This document shows positions 7,673-16,268 of a stretch of 64,000 nt of DNA, piece by piece (positions within the stretch are counted from its first letter, which is position 1; every line of letters begins with the position of its first letter). Below the pieces are notes generated by a model. It did no database searches and was not told the DNA's origin. It worked only from the letters and a program-made list of their open reading frames with translations. The position numbers and the translations under genes were made by a program. Source of the DNA: JBKEAJ01 sp047975005 (GTDB lineage Bacteria; Bacteroidota; Bacteroidia; Bacteroidales; Prolixibacteraceae); contig JBKECW010000040.1 of the NCBI GenBank assembly GCA_047975005.1, forward strand, positions 1 through 64,000, given 5' to 3'.

Positions 7673-9199
7673 ATGATTAATCAAATTCAAATTTTGGATA
7701 CGACATTGCGAGATGGCGAGCAGACTTCTGGAGTATCTTTCTCTATGAAGGAAAAGAAGTCTATCGCCAAATTGCTGCTTCAAGAATTAAAGGTTGACAG
7801 GGTTGAAATAGCCTCGGCTAGGGTTAGCGATGGCGAGTTTAATACAGCCAAAAGCATTTGCGCGTGGGCAAGAGAGTACTCTGTGATAGACCGAGTAGAA
7901 ATACTGGGATTTGTTGATGGAGTCAAATCGATAGAGTGGATAAAAAATGCCGGAGGAGTAGTGTGCAACCTGTTGTGCAAGGGCTCGTTAAATCATCTGA
8001 CTCATCAGCTTAAAAAATCAGTAGGGCAGCATATAGAAGATATAAAAAAGTTTGTCCATAAGGCACATAAAGAAAAACTGTCAGTAAATGTTTATCTCGA
8101 AGATTGGTCTAACGGGATAAAGCATGCCCCCGAATATGTCGAGCAACTGGTAGATGGAATAAAAGACATAGGGATAAAACGGTTTATGCTTCCCGATACC
8201 TTGGGAGTGCTTAATCCAATCAATACCTTTAAATATTGCAAATGGATGATAGAGCAGTTTCCATGCTTGCAGTATGATTTTCATGCTCACAACGACTATG
8301 GTTTGGCTGTTGCTAATGTAATGTCTGCCATTGAAGCCGGAATTAGTGGAGTTCACACCACTATTAATGGACTTGGTGAACGAGCCGGCAATGCTCCGTT
8401 GTCTAGTGTGATAGGAATTGTCAATGATCACATAGGAGTGAAAAATAATATAGACGAGACTAAGTTGAATACAGCATCTCGGATGGTAGAACTGTTCTCG
8501 GGAATACGAGTGTCGCCAAATACTCCCATTATAGGCGAGAATGTTTTTACTCAGTGTAGTGGTGTTCATGCAGATGGCGACAATAAAAACAATCTTTATT
8601 TCAATGCGTTGATGCCTGAGCGCTTCGGGCGGACGCGAGTGTATGCCCTCGGCAAAACCTCCGGAAAGGCAAATATTAAGAAAAATCTTGAAAATATAGG
8701 TGTTGCACTTAGTGACGAAGATCTACAGAAAGTTACTAGCCGAGTTATAGAGTTGGGAGATAAAAAGGAGAGCGTATCGGCCGAAGACTTGCCATACATA
8801 GTGGCGGATGTGCTAAAGAACGATGCGGCAGAGCATTCAATACAACTGCATAACTATTCGGTGTCATCTACCATGAATCTGCGGTCTTCTGCGTCGTTGG
8901 CATTGTCAATAAACGATGAGATCTATGAGGCAACGGCATCAGGACAAGGGCAGTACGATGCATTTATTAGAGCAGCAAAAGAGATTTATAGTCGGCTTGG
9001 TAGGGACTTTCCCGAGCTGGTCGATTACTGCCTGACAATTCCTCCGGGAGGGAAGGCAGATGCGTTGGTGGAAACGGTCATTACATGGAACTTTTCCGAT
9101 AGAATCTTTAAAACAAAAGGCTTAGATAGTGACCAGACTTGTGCTGCCGTAAATGCAACTATCAAGATGCTTAATATAATAGAGCTTGAAAGCAGATAG
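7673..9199 (+). CDS. 2-isopropylmalate / (R)-citramalate synthase family enzyme
   Basis: 508 residues. The TIM-barrel HMGL-like domain opens with LDTTLRDGEQTSGVSF (8-23), has FHAHNDYGLA (203-212, metal-binding His residues) and NGLGERAGNAPL (232-243). A LeuA-type C-terminal domain (about 380-505, ending near PPGGKADALVETVI) would give allosteric control. These enzymes condense acetyl-CoA with a 2-oxo acid: 2-oxoisovalerate in leucine synthesis, or pyruvate in the citramalate route to isoleucine. The closest group I recognise is a Bacteroidetes clade with VDRVEIASARVSDGEF near the N-terminus. It differs from standard LeuA, so the substrate is left open. No leuBCD genes are adjacent. It has its own strong promoter. 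Confidence 0.8.
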   Translation: MINQIQILDTTLRDGEQTSGVSFSMKEKKSIAKLLLQELKVDRVEIASARVSDGEFNTAKSICAWAREYSVIDRVEILGFVDGVKSIEWIKNAGGVVCNLLCKGSLNHLTHQLKKSVGQHIEDIKKFVHKAHKEKLSVNVYLEDWSNGIKHAPEYVEQLVDGIKDIGIKRFMLPDTLGVLNPINTFKYCKWMIEQFPCLQYDFHAHNDYGLAVANVMSAIEAGISGVHTTINGLGERAGNAPLSSVIGIVNDHIGVKNNIDETKLNTASRMVELFSGIRVSPNTPIIGENVFTQCSGVHADGDNKNNLYFNALMPERFGRTRVYALGKTSGKANIKKNLENIGVALSDEDLQKVTSRVIELGDKKESVSAEDLPYIVADVLKNDAAEHSIQLHNYSVSSTMNLRSSASLALSINDEIYEATASGQGQYDAFIRAAKEIYSRLGRDFPELVDYCLTIPPGGKADALVETVITWNFSDRIFKTKGLDSDQTCAAVNATIKMLNIIELESR

Positions 9200-9501
9200 G
9201 TCTTGCAGTCTTGCGTGAGTTTATGGGCGTAGGCTGCGGGTTTGTATGTTTTTGATATGCAGGTTGTTATCCTTGTGTATTGTTGTTGTTTCTCTATTTT
9301 GTTATTGCCTGTTATTATTATCTTAAATGTTTTTTATTAAAAAGATGCCTTAACATTTGGAATGTTAAATTCTAGGTTGTAAATTTATGACATATTTTAG
9401 AGAACCGTATTTTAGAAATCTGGATATTGGGTCTTAAAGTAAATGCGGAGCTTATTGTATGTTATATCAGAATAGTAGCAATAAATAAAAACACATATAA
9501 G
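9200..9501 (+). other. Intergenic region upstream of glgA
   Basis: About 300 bases with no credible gene. The first half is T/G-rich with no clear hairpin terminator for the preceding gene. The second half holds the inverted repeat at 9350-9368. An open frame runs from 9427 into glgA but has no start-site support and is treated as leader. Confidence 0.6.
9350..9368 (+). promoter_or_regulatory. Perfect 8-bp inverted repeat, possible operator for glgAC
   Basis: TTAACATT-TGG-AATGTTAA is a perfect inverted repeat with a three-base centre, 133 bases before the glgA ATG. No T run follows, so it is not a terminator. Its size and symmetry suit a dimeric repressor or activator site that could control glycogen synthesis. 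The protein is unknown. Confidence 0.4.
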
Positions 9502-10917
9502 ATGAAAGTTGTACACATAAGTCCGGAGTGCTATCCTGTAGCAAAGGCTGGAGGGCTGGGGGATGTTGTTGGTTCCTTGCCTAAGTATCTGGCTAAGTCG
9601 GGAGTAGACACAAAGGTTGTAATGCCGTTTTATAACTCAGAGTATGTACAAAGCCGTAATTGGCAAGTAGACTATCAATACAGTTTTATTTTCGGGTCGT
9701 TAAATGGAGAAGTAGTTATATACAAAGACCTTAGTAGAGACCTAGGCTTTGATCTGTATTTGGTAGAAATTCCATTTTTATTTCCGAGGGATGAGGTTTA
9801 TGGATATTTTGATGACTCTGACAGGTATTTGGCCTTTCAGATAGTAGTGTTGAATTGGTTGAACCAGTGGAAGAGCATCCCTGATGTAGTACACTGCCAC
9901 GACCATACCACAGGACTTATTCCATTTCTGATGAAATATGGTTTTGATTATTGGAGACTTCGTGAAGTACCCACTGTCTTTACTATTCACAACGGAGAGT
10001 ATCAGGGGCAATTTGGTTGGGACAAAGAAAATCTCCTTCCAATTTTCAACCATTGGTACCGAGGTATGTTGGACTGGGATGGAGACATTAACCCGATGGC
10101 ATCGGCAATAAAATGCTCTAGTGCATTTACTACTGTCTCCGAAGGTTATTTGCAAGAGCTGACCTGTTCGCAAGATTCTATAGGTCGTCTGGTAGAATGG
10201 GAAAGAGAGAAAGCACATGGTATTATTAATGGAATAGACGAGTCTGAATGGAACCCTGATTCCGACATAAAGCTGACACACAATTATAGCATATCTAATT
10301 TTAAGTCAGGCAAACAAAAAGTAAAAAAAGGATTGTGTGCGGAATACGGATTGAATCCTAAATATCCTCTAATATCATTTATAGGCAGATTTGCTTTTGA
10401 AAAGGGGGCTGACGTGCTTCCTGGAGCAATAGAAAAAATATTAGCAGAGGGCAACAAGGTGAATTTCATTGTTGTAGGCTCGGGGCGTCATGATATTGCC
10501 GATAGAGTTGTTGAACTGAAGTCTAGATACGATAATCTTGTGGGTTTATATATAGGCTACAACGAAGTACTGGCAAGAAATCTTTATGCCGGTTCAGACT
10601 TTTTATTGATGCCTTCACGAGTCGAGCCTTGCGGGCTAAATCAGATGTACGCAATGCGCTATGGTACAATTCCCATTGTAAGGCTAGTAGGCGGACTGAA
10701 AGATACCGTCAAGGATGTCGGTGATGGTGGAGAGGGTTTTACCTTTGTAAATCTTAACGAAGAAGACTTGTCTCATGCAGTATCTCGTGTTTTGCGCATG
10801 TATTCTGACAAAGATGCAATGAATGATAAAATAAAAGAGATAATGGATAAAGACTTTAGTTGGGAGAGCTCTACACAAAAGTACCTAGAGCTGTACGAAT
10901 CTGTTGCAGAACTTTAA
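9502..10917 (+). CDS. glgA: Glycogen/starch synthase, GT5
   Basis: 471 residues from the ATG at 9502, chosen because MKVVHISPECYPVAKAGGLG is the canonical family N-terminus. KAGGLGDV (15-22) binds the ADP-glucose pyrophosphate. The second Rossmann domain has FIGRFAFEKGADVL and SRVEPCGLNQMYAMRYG, the conserved E-x7-E-type sugar-nucleotide region. The enzyme extends alpha-1,4-glucan from ADP-glucose in the cytoplasm. glgC follows after an 18-base gap and makes the ADP-glucose, so the two form a glycogen operon. A branching enzyme is not present in the window. The leader of about 300 bases contains a symmetric operator-like site. Confidence 0.93.
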   Translation: MKVVHISPECYPVAKAGGLGDVVGSLPKYLAKSGVDTKVVMPFYNSEYVQSRNWQVDYQYSFIFGSLNGEVVIYKDLSRDLGFDLYLVEIPFLFPRDEVYGYFDDSDRYLAFQIVVLNWLNQWKSIPDVVHCHDHTTGLIPFLMKYGFDYWRLREVPTVFTIHNGEYQGQFGWDKENLLPIFNHWYRGMLDWDGDINPMASAIKCSSAFTTVSEGYLQELTCSQDSIGRLVEWEREKAHGIINGIDESEWNPDSDIKLTHNYSISNFKSGKQKVKKGLCAEYGLNPKYPLISFIGRFAFEKGADVLPGAIEKILAEGNKVNFIVVGSGRHDIADRVVELKSRYDNLVGLYIGYNEVLARNLYAGSDFLLMPSRVEPCGLNQMYAMRYGTIPIVRLVGGLKDTVKDVGDGGEGFTFVNLNEEDLSHAVSRVLRMYSDKDAMNDKIKEIMDKDFSWESSTQKYLELYESVAEL

Positions 10918-10935
10918 TTTAAAACACACGGGATT

Positions 10936-12225
10936 ATGAAAAAGAAAGTTATTGCTATAATTTTAGGTGGAGGACAAGGCTCAAGATTACAGCCCTTGAC
11001 AACACTCCGTTCGAAGCCTGCAGTGCCTGTAGGTGGCAAATATAGGTTGGTTGATATACCTATATCCAATTGTTTGAACTCGGGAATAGATAGAATGTTC
11101 CTACTAACGCAATTCAACTCGGCATCACTCAACAAGCATGTTAGTCATACATATCGATTTGATAGCTTTAGCGATGCCTTTGTGGATATTCTTGCAGCAG
11201 AGCAAACCCCCGAGAGTTACGGGTGGTTTCAGGGTACGGCGGATGCTGTTAGGCAAAGTCTCCACCATGTAAATAATTTTGATTATGACTATGTGCTGAT
11301 TCTTTCCGGAGATCAACTCTATCACATGAATTATTGGGACATGATTGCTGCACACATAGAGAATAATGCAGAAATATCCTTGGCATCTCTGCCTGTTACA
11401 GCCAAAGATGCAAACGGATTTGGAATAATGAAGACCGAGAATAACAAAATAAAGACATTTATAGAAAAACCATTAGAGAGCGAGCTTGCAGGTTGGGAAT
11501 CTGATGTTTCGGACGAAATGAAAGCATCCGGGCGTCTATATCTTGCTTCTATGGGTATATATGTATTCAATCGTGATTGTTTGAATTCCATGCTGAGGGA
11601 AAATGAATCGTATAAAGACTTTGGTAAAGAGATAATTCCTATTGCCATCGAAGAAGGTCGAACTGTTACCTGTTACGAATTTAATGGATATTGGGAAGAT
11701 ATAGGAACAATTCAGAGTTTTTATCAGGCAAATATCGAGCTGACAGAGGCAGTGCCCAAGTTTGACCTTTTTGATAGTCGTTTCCCGATATATACGAGGG
11801 TTAGAATGTTACCATCTGCTAAAATAAGTGGTAGTACAAACATAAAAAGCTCGATGATATCAGATGGCTGTATAGTTGATGCCGAGTCAGTTTCGGACTC
11901 GATACTCGGAGTTAGAGCAAAAGTCGGCGTCGGTACAAAAATACAACGATCCTATATCATGGGTAACGAGAATTTCCAAACAATTGAGGAGATTCAGGAT
12001 ATAAAGCATCGAGGAGGCATACCATTAGGAATAGGAGAGAACTGTATAGTTAGAGAAGCCATAATAGATTTTGATGTGAAAATTGGTGATGCAGTAACTA
12101 TTGAAGGAGGAGCACACCTTGAAGACGAAGATCATCCGCTCTATGCGGTGAGGGACGGAGTTGTAGTGATAAAGAAAGGTGTTGAAATTCCCAGTAATAC
12201 AATAATCCCTGTGCCAAGAGCCTAA
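10936..12225 (+). CDS. glgC: Glucose-1-phosphate adenylyltransferase
   Basis: 429 residues, normal for GlgC. The nucleotidyltransferase domain begins VIAIILGGGQGSRLQPLT, followed by SKPAVPVGGKYRLVDIPISN, the ATP-binding and catalytic region. The sugar-phosphate site is seen around FIEKPLESE and YWEDIGTIQSFY. The C-terminal third is a left-handed beta-helix (residues about 290-420, ISGSTNIKSSMISDGCIV and onward). It converts glucose-1-phosphate and ATP to ADP-glucose, the committed glycogen step. It is the second gene after glgA and is closed by the strong hairpin at 12267-12310. Confidence 0.95.
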   Translation: MKKKVIAIILGGGQGSRLQPLTTLRSKPAVPVGGKYRLVDIPISNCLNSGIDRMFLLTQFNSASLNKHVSHTYRFDSFSDAFVDILAAEQTPESYGWFQGTADAVRQSLHHVNNFDYDYVLILSGDQLYHMNYWDMIAAHIENNAEISLASLPVTAKDANGFGIMKTENNKIKTFIEKPLESELAGWESDVSDEMKASGRLYLASMGIYVFNRDCLNSMLRENESYKDFGKEIIPIAIEEGRTVTCYEFNGYWEDIGTIQSFYQANIELTEAVPKFDLFDSRFPIYTRVRMLPSAKISGSTNIKSSMISDGCIVDAESVSDSILGVRAKVGVGTKIQRSYIMGNENFQTIEEIQDIKHRGGIPLGIGENCIVREAIIDFDVKIGDAVTIEGGAHLEDEDHPLYAVRDGVVVIKKGVEIPSNTIIPVPRA

Positions 12226-12266
12226 AATATATTGGATGCAAAGAGAATTCTGGATGTATTTTGGTG

Positions 12267-12310
12267 AGTAAGTGATTTTTTCTTGCATAAGCAAAAAAAA
12301 ATCACTTACT
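12267..12310 (+). terminator. Hairpin ending glgC, overlapping the tRNA promoter
   Basis: AGTAAGTGAT (12267-12276) pairs perfectly with ATCACTTACT (12301-12310), and the intervening T6 and A9 runs extend the stem to about 16 pairs around a short loop. It lies 41 bases past the glgC stop. The descending side merges with the -7 region of tRNA-Cys. Confidence 0.65.
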
Positions 12311-12313
12311 TTG
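12282..12313 (+). promoter_or_regulatory. Probable promoter of tRNA-Cys
   Basis: CTTG (12282-12285), a 20-base spacer and TTACTTTG (12306-12313, one mismatch to TAnnTTTG) end 14 bases before the mature tRNA. The promoter lies almost wholly inside the glgC hairpin. Confidence 0.45.
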
Positions 12314-12327
12314 CACCGCCTTAAAAT

Positions 12328-12398
12328 GGTCGATTGGCCGAGTGGCTAGGCAGCGGTCTGCAAAACCGTGTACGGCGGTTCGAATCCGCCATCGACCT
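12328..12398 (+). tRNA. tRNA-Cys (GCA)
   Basis: The seven-base acceptor arms GGTCGAT and ATCGACC pair perfectly and the discriminator is T, as expected for cysteine. The anticodon loop CTGCAAA carries GCA, on a five-pair stem GCGGT/ACCGT. The T arm is GGCGG-TTCGAAT-CCGCC. CCA is not encoded. It stands alone between glgC and sdhC and is followed by its own terminator. Confidence 0.95.
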
Positions 12399-12400
12399 CA

Positions 12401-12432
12401 TAGCGAATAGCATTTATGTTATTCGCTATTTT
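12401..12432 (+). terminator. Terminator of tRNA-Cys
   Basis: TAGCGAATA (12401-12409) pairs with TATTCGCTA (12420-12428) and is followed by a short T run, starting three bases after the tRNA. Confidence 0.75.
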
Positions 12433-12562
12433 CTTGATATTGCATAAGTCCTATCTTTTTATAAACTGCTGATAATCGACACTTTTTTGAGCTGTATGGA
12501 GAGTAATCAAAAAAATACGCTTAAATATTCTATTTGTATGCTAAAAATTGAAGCGGTTTTCT

Positions 12563-12570
12563 TACATTTG
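12563..12570 (+). promoter_or_regulatory. -7 element of the sdh/frd operon
   Basis: TACATTTG matches TAnnTTTG exactly, 40 bases before the sdhC ATG. A TTTG at 12533-12536 would give a spacer of 26 bases, so the -33 box is unclear. Confidence 0.5.
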
Positions 12571-12610
12571 TGCAAGAAATTTTAGTAAACTCATTTAATA
12601 GATTCAAAGT

Positions 12611-13312
12611 ATGGGAAACTTTTTTTGTTCCTCAGTAGGGAAAAAGTTTGTTATGGGTATTTCAGGAGCTTTCCTGGCGATATTCATTTTAGTACACTTG
12701 GTGCTTAATAGTCTTGCCTTATTTGATGATAGTGGCGATTTGTACAACATGGGAGCTCATTTCATGGCTACAAATCCACTAATCAAAGTAATGGAGCCGA
12801 TTTTGGCACTAGGTTTTGTTGTACATATTGTTTATTCCTTTATTCTGTCTTACCAGAATTGGAAAGCACGTCCGGTAAAGTATGCCATGTCTAAAATTAA
12901 AGGCAGCAGCACTTGGGCATCGCGCAATATGTTAATCTTAGGACTCCTTGTCCTCGTTTTTATCGGTATGCACTTAATGCATTTCTTCGCCAAAATAAAA
13001 CTTGGCATTGGTGGTCACCCCGAAACAGTTACTGTTATGCAGGCCGGTGTGCCTGTTGAGATGGAGAATGTATACGCTATGATTAAAGAGCTCTTCTCAG
13101 GAACATGCGGACTTGTTTATGGCGGATTGTACGTGCTAGGAGGCATTTTGTTGGGTTTGCACCTGACTCACGGCTTCTGGTCGGCATTCCAGTCTATGGG
13201 ACTGAACAATAAAGTATGGAAGAACCGCTGGATGTGTATCAGCAAGATATATGCATGGGTTATAGCTGTAGGTTATTGTATGATTCCTATATATTTCCTA
13301 ATTAAATTCTAA
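12611..13312 (+). CDS. sdhC: Succinate dehydrogenase/fumarate reductase cytochrome b subunit
   Basis: 233 residues with about five membrane helices, as in the single-subunit di-haem cytochrome b anchors of Bacteroidetes and Epsilonproteobacteria. Likely haem-ligand His residues lie in ILVHLVLNSL (first helix), GFVVHIVYSF (second), GMHLMHFF (third) and LHLTHGFW (fourth). It anchors the flavoprotein and iron-sulfur subunits on the inner membrane and exchanges electrons with menaquinone. It is the first gene of a three-gene operon (C-A-B). Direction of reaction cannot be read from sequence; in fermentative Bacteroidales the complex works mainly as fumarate reductase, making succinate. Confidence 0.92.
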   Translation: MGNFFCSSVGKKFVMGISGAFLAIFILVHLVLNSLALFDDSGDLYNMGAHFMATNPLIKVMEPILALGFVVHIVYSFILSYQNWKARPVKYAMSKIKGSSTWASRNMLILGLLVLVFIGMHLMHFFAKIKLGIGGHPETVTVMQAGVPVEMENVYAMIKELFSGTCGLVYGGLYVLGGILLGLHLTHGFWSAFQSMGLNNKVWKNRWMCISKIYAWVIAVGYCMIPIYFLIKF

Positions 13313-13349
13313 GAAGAAAAGTCTTCTTGACGATAAAAAAATCAGTAAT

Positions 13350-15290
13350 ATGAACATATTAGATCCAAAAATACCAGAAGGTCCATTGGCAGAAAAATGG
13401 ACAAAACATAAAGCCGAGATAAAAGTAGTTAGTCCGGCAAACAAACGCAAATTGGAAGTTATTGTTGTTGGTACAGGATTGGCAGGAGCATCTGCAGCTG
13501 CATCATTGGCAGAGCTAGGCTATAAGGTAAAAGCATTTTGCTATCAAGATAGTCCTCGCCGAGCGCACTCTATTGCAGCTCAAGGAGGTATTAATGCCGC
13601 AAAAAACTACCAAAACGACAACGATTCAGTATACAGACTATTTTACGACACAATAAAAGGGGGAGATTATAGAGCTCGTGAGGCTAATGTATATCGCCTT
13701 GCAGAGGTGTCGCCAAATATTATCGACCAGTGTGTTGCTCAGGGAGTGCCATTTGGTCGTGAATACGGCGGTACACTTGCCAACCGTTCGTTCGGAGGAG
13801 TATTGGTAAGTAGAACCTTCTATGCACGTGGGCAAACCGGTCAGCAGTTGTTGCTGGGAGCATACTCGGCACTAAATCGTCAAATCGACAAAGGAACTGT
13901 CGAGATGTATAACCGTCACGAGATGCTAGATGTTGTCGTTATTGACGGCAAAGCACGAGGCATCATTGTTAGGGATATGATCAATGGCGAGATAAAAAGA
14001 TTCGGAGCACATGCAGTAGTTATCGCATCTGGTGGATACGGCAACGTGTTCTTCCTGTCTACCAATGCAATGGGGTGTAATGCCTCTGCATCATGGGTAG
14101 CATACAAACGAGGTGCAAGCATGTCAAACCCTTGCTATGTACAGATTCACCCAACTTGTATTCCGGTGCATGGCGACCAACAGTCGAAACTGACGCTCAT
14201 GTCCGAATCATTGCGTAACGACGGGCGTGTTTGGGTACCCAAGAAAAAAGAAGATGCCGAGAAACTTCAAAAGGGAGAAATAAGAGCCAATGATATACCC
14301 GATGAAGATAGAGATTTTTATCTAGAGCGTAGATATCCTTCTTATGGAAACCTTGTTCCTCGAGATGTTGCCTCGCGTGCTGCAAAAGAGCGCTGCGATG
14401 CCGGATTTGGTGTCAATAATACAGGATTGGCGGTATTTCTTGATTTCAAATACTCCATCGAGAGACTAGGAAAGAACGTTATTGAAGCTCGCTATGGAAA
14501 CTTATTTCAGATGTACGAGAAAATTACCGATGTAGACCCCTACAAAGAGCCTATGATGATTTATCCTGCGATTCACTATTCGATGGGAGGAACATGGGTA
14601 GACTACAATCTGATGACAACTGTGAAAGGACTTTACTCTATTGGCGAGGCAAACTTCTCGGATCACGGGGCAAACCGTTTGGGAGCATCTGCATTGATGC
14701 AGGGACTTGCTGATGGTTACTTTGTTCTTCCATACACTATTGGCGACTATTTGGCAGACGAAATAATGACTCCAACGATAGATGTTAATTCGGCAGAATT
14801 TGAGCAAGTCGAAAAAGAAGTTACTGATAGGCTCAATAAGCTATATAATATCAAAGGTTCTAAATCGGTAGATTATTTCCATAAAAAACTTGGGCACATT
14901 ATGTGGGAGTACGTTGGTATGTCTCGTAATGCCGAAGGTCTAAAGAAAGCAATTGAAGAAATCAAGGAGCTGAAAAAAGAATATTGGAGCGATGTGAGAA
15001 TACCTGGTGAAATGAGTAACATAAACCCCGAATTAGAGAAAGCTAGCCGTGTAGCAGATTTCTTTGAGTTGGGCGAACTTATGGCGCGCGATGCATTAGA
15101 GCGCAACGAGTCTTGTGGAGGGCACTTCAGAGAAGAGTCCGTAACGGCAGATGGAGAGGCAAAAAGGGACGATAGCATTGGCTGTTATGCTTCGGCATGG
15201 GAGTATAAAGGCGAGGATGCAGAACCCGAGTTGCACAAAGAACCATTGGCTTTTGAGAATGTTAAACTTACTCAGCGTAGCTACAAGTAA
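13350..15290 (+). CDS. sdhA: Succinate dehydrogenase/fumarate reductase flavoprotein subunit
   Basis: 646 residues. The FAD-binding Rossmann motif is VVGTGLAGASAAASLAELGY (about 40-59). The His that carries covalent FAD is in RRAHSIAAQGGIN (about 71-83). The active site region shows HPTCIPVHG and, further on, RRYPSYGNLVPRDVASRA, which includes the catalytic Arg. The C-terminal domain carries RNESCGGHFREES. It reduces fumarate or oxidises succinate on the cytoplasmic face. It starts 37 bases after sdhC and is followed 39 bases later by sdhB. Confidence 0.95.
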   Translation: MNILDPKIPEGPLAEKWTKHKAEIKVVSPANKRKLEVIVVGTGLAGASAAASLAELGYKVKAFCYQDSPRRAHSIAAQGGINAAKNYQNDNDSVYRLFYDTIKGGDYRAREANVYRLAEVSPNIIDQCVAQGVPFGREYGGTLANRSFGGVLVSRTFYARGQTGQQLLLGAYSALNRQIDKGTVEMYNRHEMLDVVVIDGKARGIIVRDMINGEIKRFGAHAVVIASGGYGNVFFLSTNAMGCNASASWVAYKRGASMSNPCYVQIHPTCIPVHGDQQSKLTLMSESLRNDGRVWVPKKKEDAEKLQKGEIRANDIPDEDRDFYLERRYPSYGNLVPRDVASRAAKERCDAGFGVNNTGLAVFLDFKYSIERLGKNVIEARYGNLFQMYEKITDVDPYKEPMMIYPAIHYSMGGTWVDYNLMTTVKGLYSIGEANFSDHGANRLGASALMQGLADGYFVLPYTIGDYLADEIMTPTIDVNSAEFEQVEKEVTDRLNKLYNIKGSKSVDYFHKKLGHIMWEYVGMSRNAEGLKKAIEEIKELKKEYWSDVRIPGEMSNINPELEKASRVADFFELGELMARDALERNESCGGHFREESVTADGEAKRDDSIGCYASAWEYKGEDAEPELHKEPLAFENVKLTQRSYK

Positions 15291-15329
15291 TTTAATGTTA
15301 ATCATTCATTTACAAAAAAAGGAATCATT

Positions 15330-16091
15330 ATGTCTGAAAAGATATTGAATAATTTAAAAATAAAAGTTTGGCGTCAGAATAACGCCAAAGACAAAGGACG
15401 GTTTGAAACCTATCCGCTTGACAATATATCAACGGGATCCTCATTCCTTGAAATGATGGACATCCTGAATGATAATTTGATTAACGAGGGCAAAGACCCC
15501 ATAGCATTTGATCACGATTGTCGCGAGGGTATTTGCGGAATGTGTAGTCTATATATAGATGGGCGTCCACACGGGCCGGATACAGAAATCACCACCTGCC
15601 AGCTGCATATGCGTAGGTTTAAGGATGGTGCGACAATCACAATCGAGCCATGGCGTTCGGGAGCTTTTCCTGTAATCAAAGATTTGATAGTTGATAGAAC
15701 AGCGTTTGAAAAAATACAACAAGCAGGCGCGTATGTATCAGTAAATACAGGAGGTGTGCCTGACGGTAATGCTATTCCCGTCGGATACAACGATGCAGAA
15801 GAAGCAATGGATGCAGCTGCATGTGTGGGCTGTGGTGCATGTGTTGCCTCCTGCAAAAATGGCTCGGCAATGCTTTTTGTCTCGGCAAAAGTTTCGCAGT
15901 TTGCAAAACTTCCGCAAGGTAAGGTGGAGGCAAAGCAACGAGTTGACCGCATGGTTTCGAAAATGGACGAGCTGGGTTTTGGCAACTGTACCAATACAGG
16001 AGCCTGCGAAATAGAATGCCCTAAAGGTATATCTATTGCAAATATCGCTCGCTTGAATAGAGAATACTTTTGTTCGAAAATATCGCAATAG
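15330..16091 (+). CDS. sdhB: Succinate dehydrogenase/fumarate reductase iron-sulfur subunit
   Basis: 253 residues. The N-terminal ferredoxin domain has DCREGICGMCSLYIDG with the distal Cys in ITTCQLH, the 2Fe-2S ligands. The C-terminal domain has CVGCGACVASCKNGSAML and NTGACEIECPKGI, the ligands for the 4Fe-4S and 3Fe-4S clusters. It wires FAD in SdhA to haem and quinone in SdhC. It is the last gene of the operon, with a textbook terminator 20 bases after its stop. Confidence 0.95.
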   Translation: MSEKILNNLKIKVWRQNNAKDKGRFETYPLDNISTGSSFLEMMDILNDNLINEGKDPIAFDHDCREGICGMCSLYIDGRPHGPDTEITTCQLHMRRFKDGATITIEPWRSGAFPVIKDLIVDRTAFEKIQQAGAYVSVNTGGVPDGNAIPVGYNDAEEAMDAAACVGCGACVASCKNGSAMLFVSAKVSQFAKLPQGKVEAKQRVDRMVSKMDELGFGNCTNTGACEIECPKGISIANIARLNREYFCSKISQ

Positions 16092-16111
16092 TATAATTGT
16101 TTAGTACATAT

Positions 16112-16145
16112 AAAAATAGCGACAAGTTTACTTGTCGCTATTTTT
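16112..16145 (+). terminator. Terminator of the sdhCAB operon
   Basis: AAAAATAGCGACAAG pairs perfectly with CTTGTCGCTATTTTT across a four-base loop. The symmetrical A and T runs make it work in both directions. Confidence 0.9.
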
Positions 16146-16159
16146 GTATGTACACATTA

Positions 16160-16191
16160 TTTGTGAGGTCAATATTAAAGAGCTAACTTTG
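16160..16191 (+). promoter_or_regulatory. Promoter of the trpS leader
   Basis: TTTG (16160-16163), a 20-base spacer and TAACTTTG (16184-16191) are a full consensus match. It lies 128 bases before the trpS start, so trpS has an unusually long leader for this genome. Confidence 0.7.
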
Positions 16192-16208
16192 CGCATTGAA
16201 TATGTAAA

Positions 16209-16268
16209 ATGAAACTATCCCTGAGACGAGTTCTTACACAAGAGGATGGCTATATTGGCAATATGCAC
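16209..16268 (+). repeat. Leader element, copy B
   Basis: This stretch aligns with the leader at 5239-5297 over about 60 bases, ending in the shared TATATTGGC and CAC/CAT. The part from 16223 also matches 22504-22538 without gaps at about 24 of 34 positions by hand count. It begins about a dozen bases after the expected transcription start. It may be a shared structured leader; no known riboswitch class was recognised. Confidence 0.4.
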
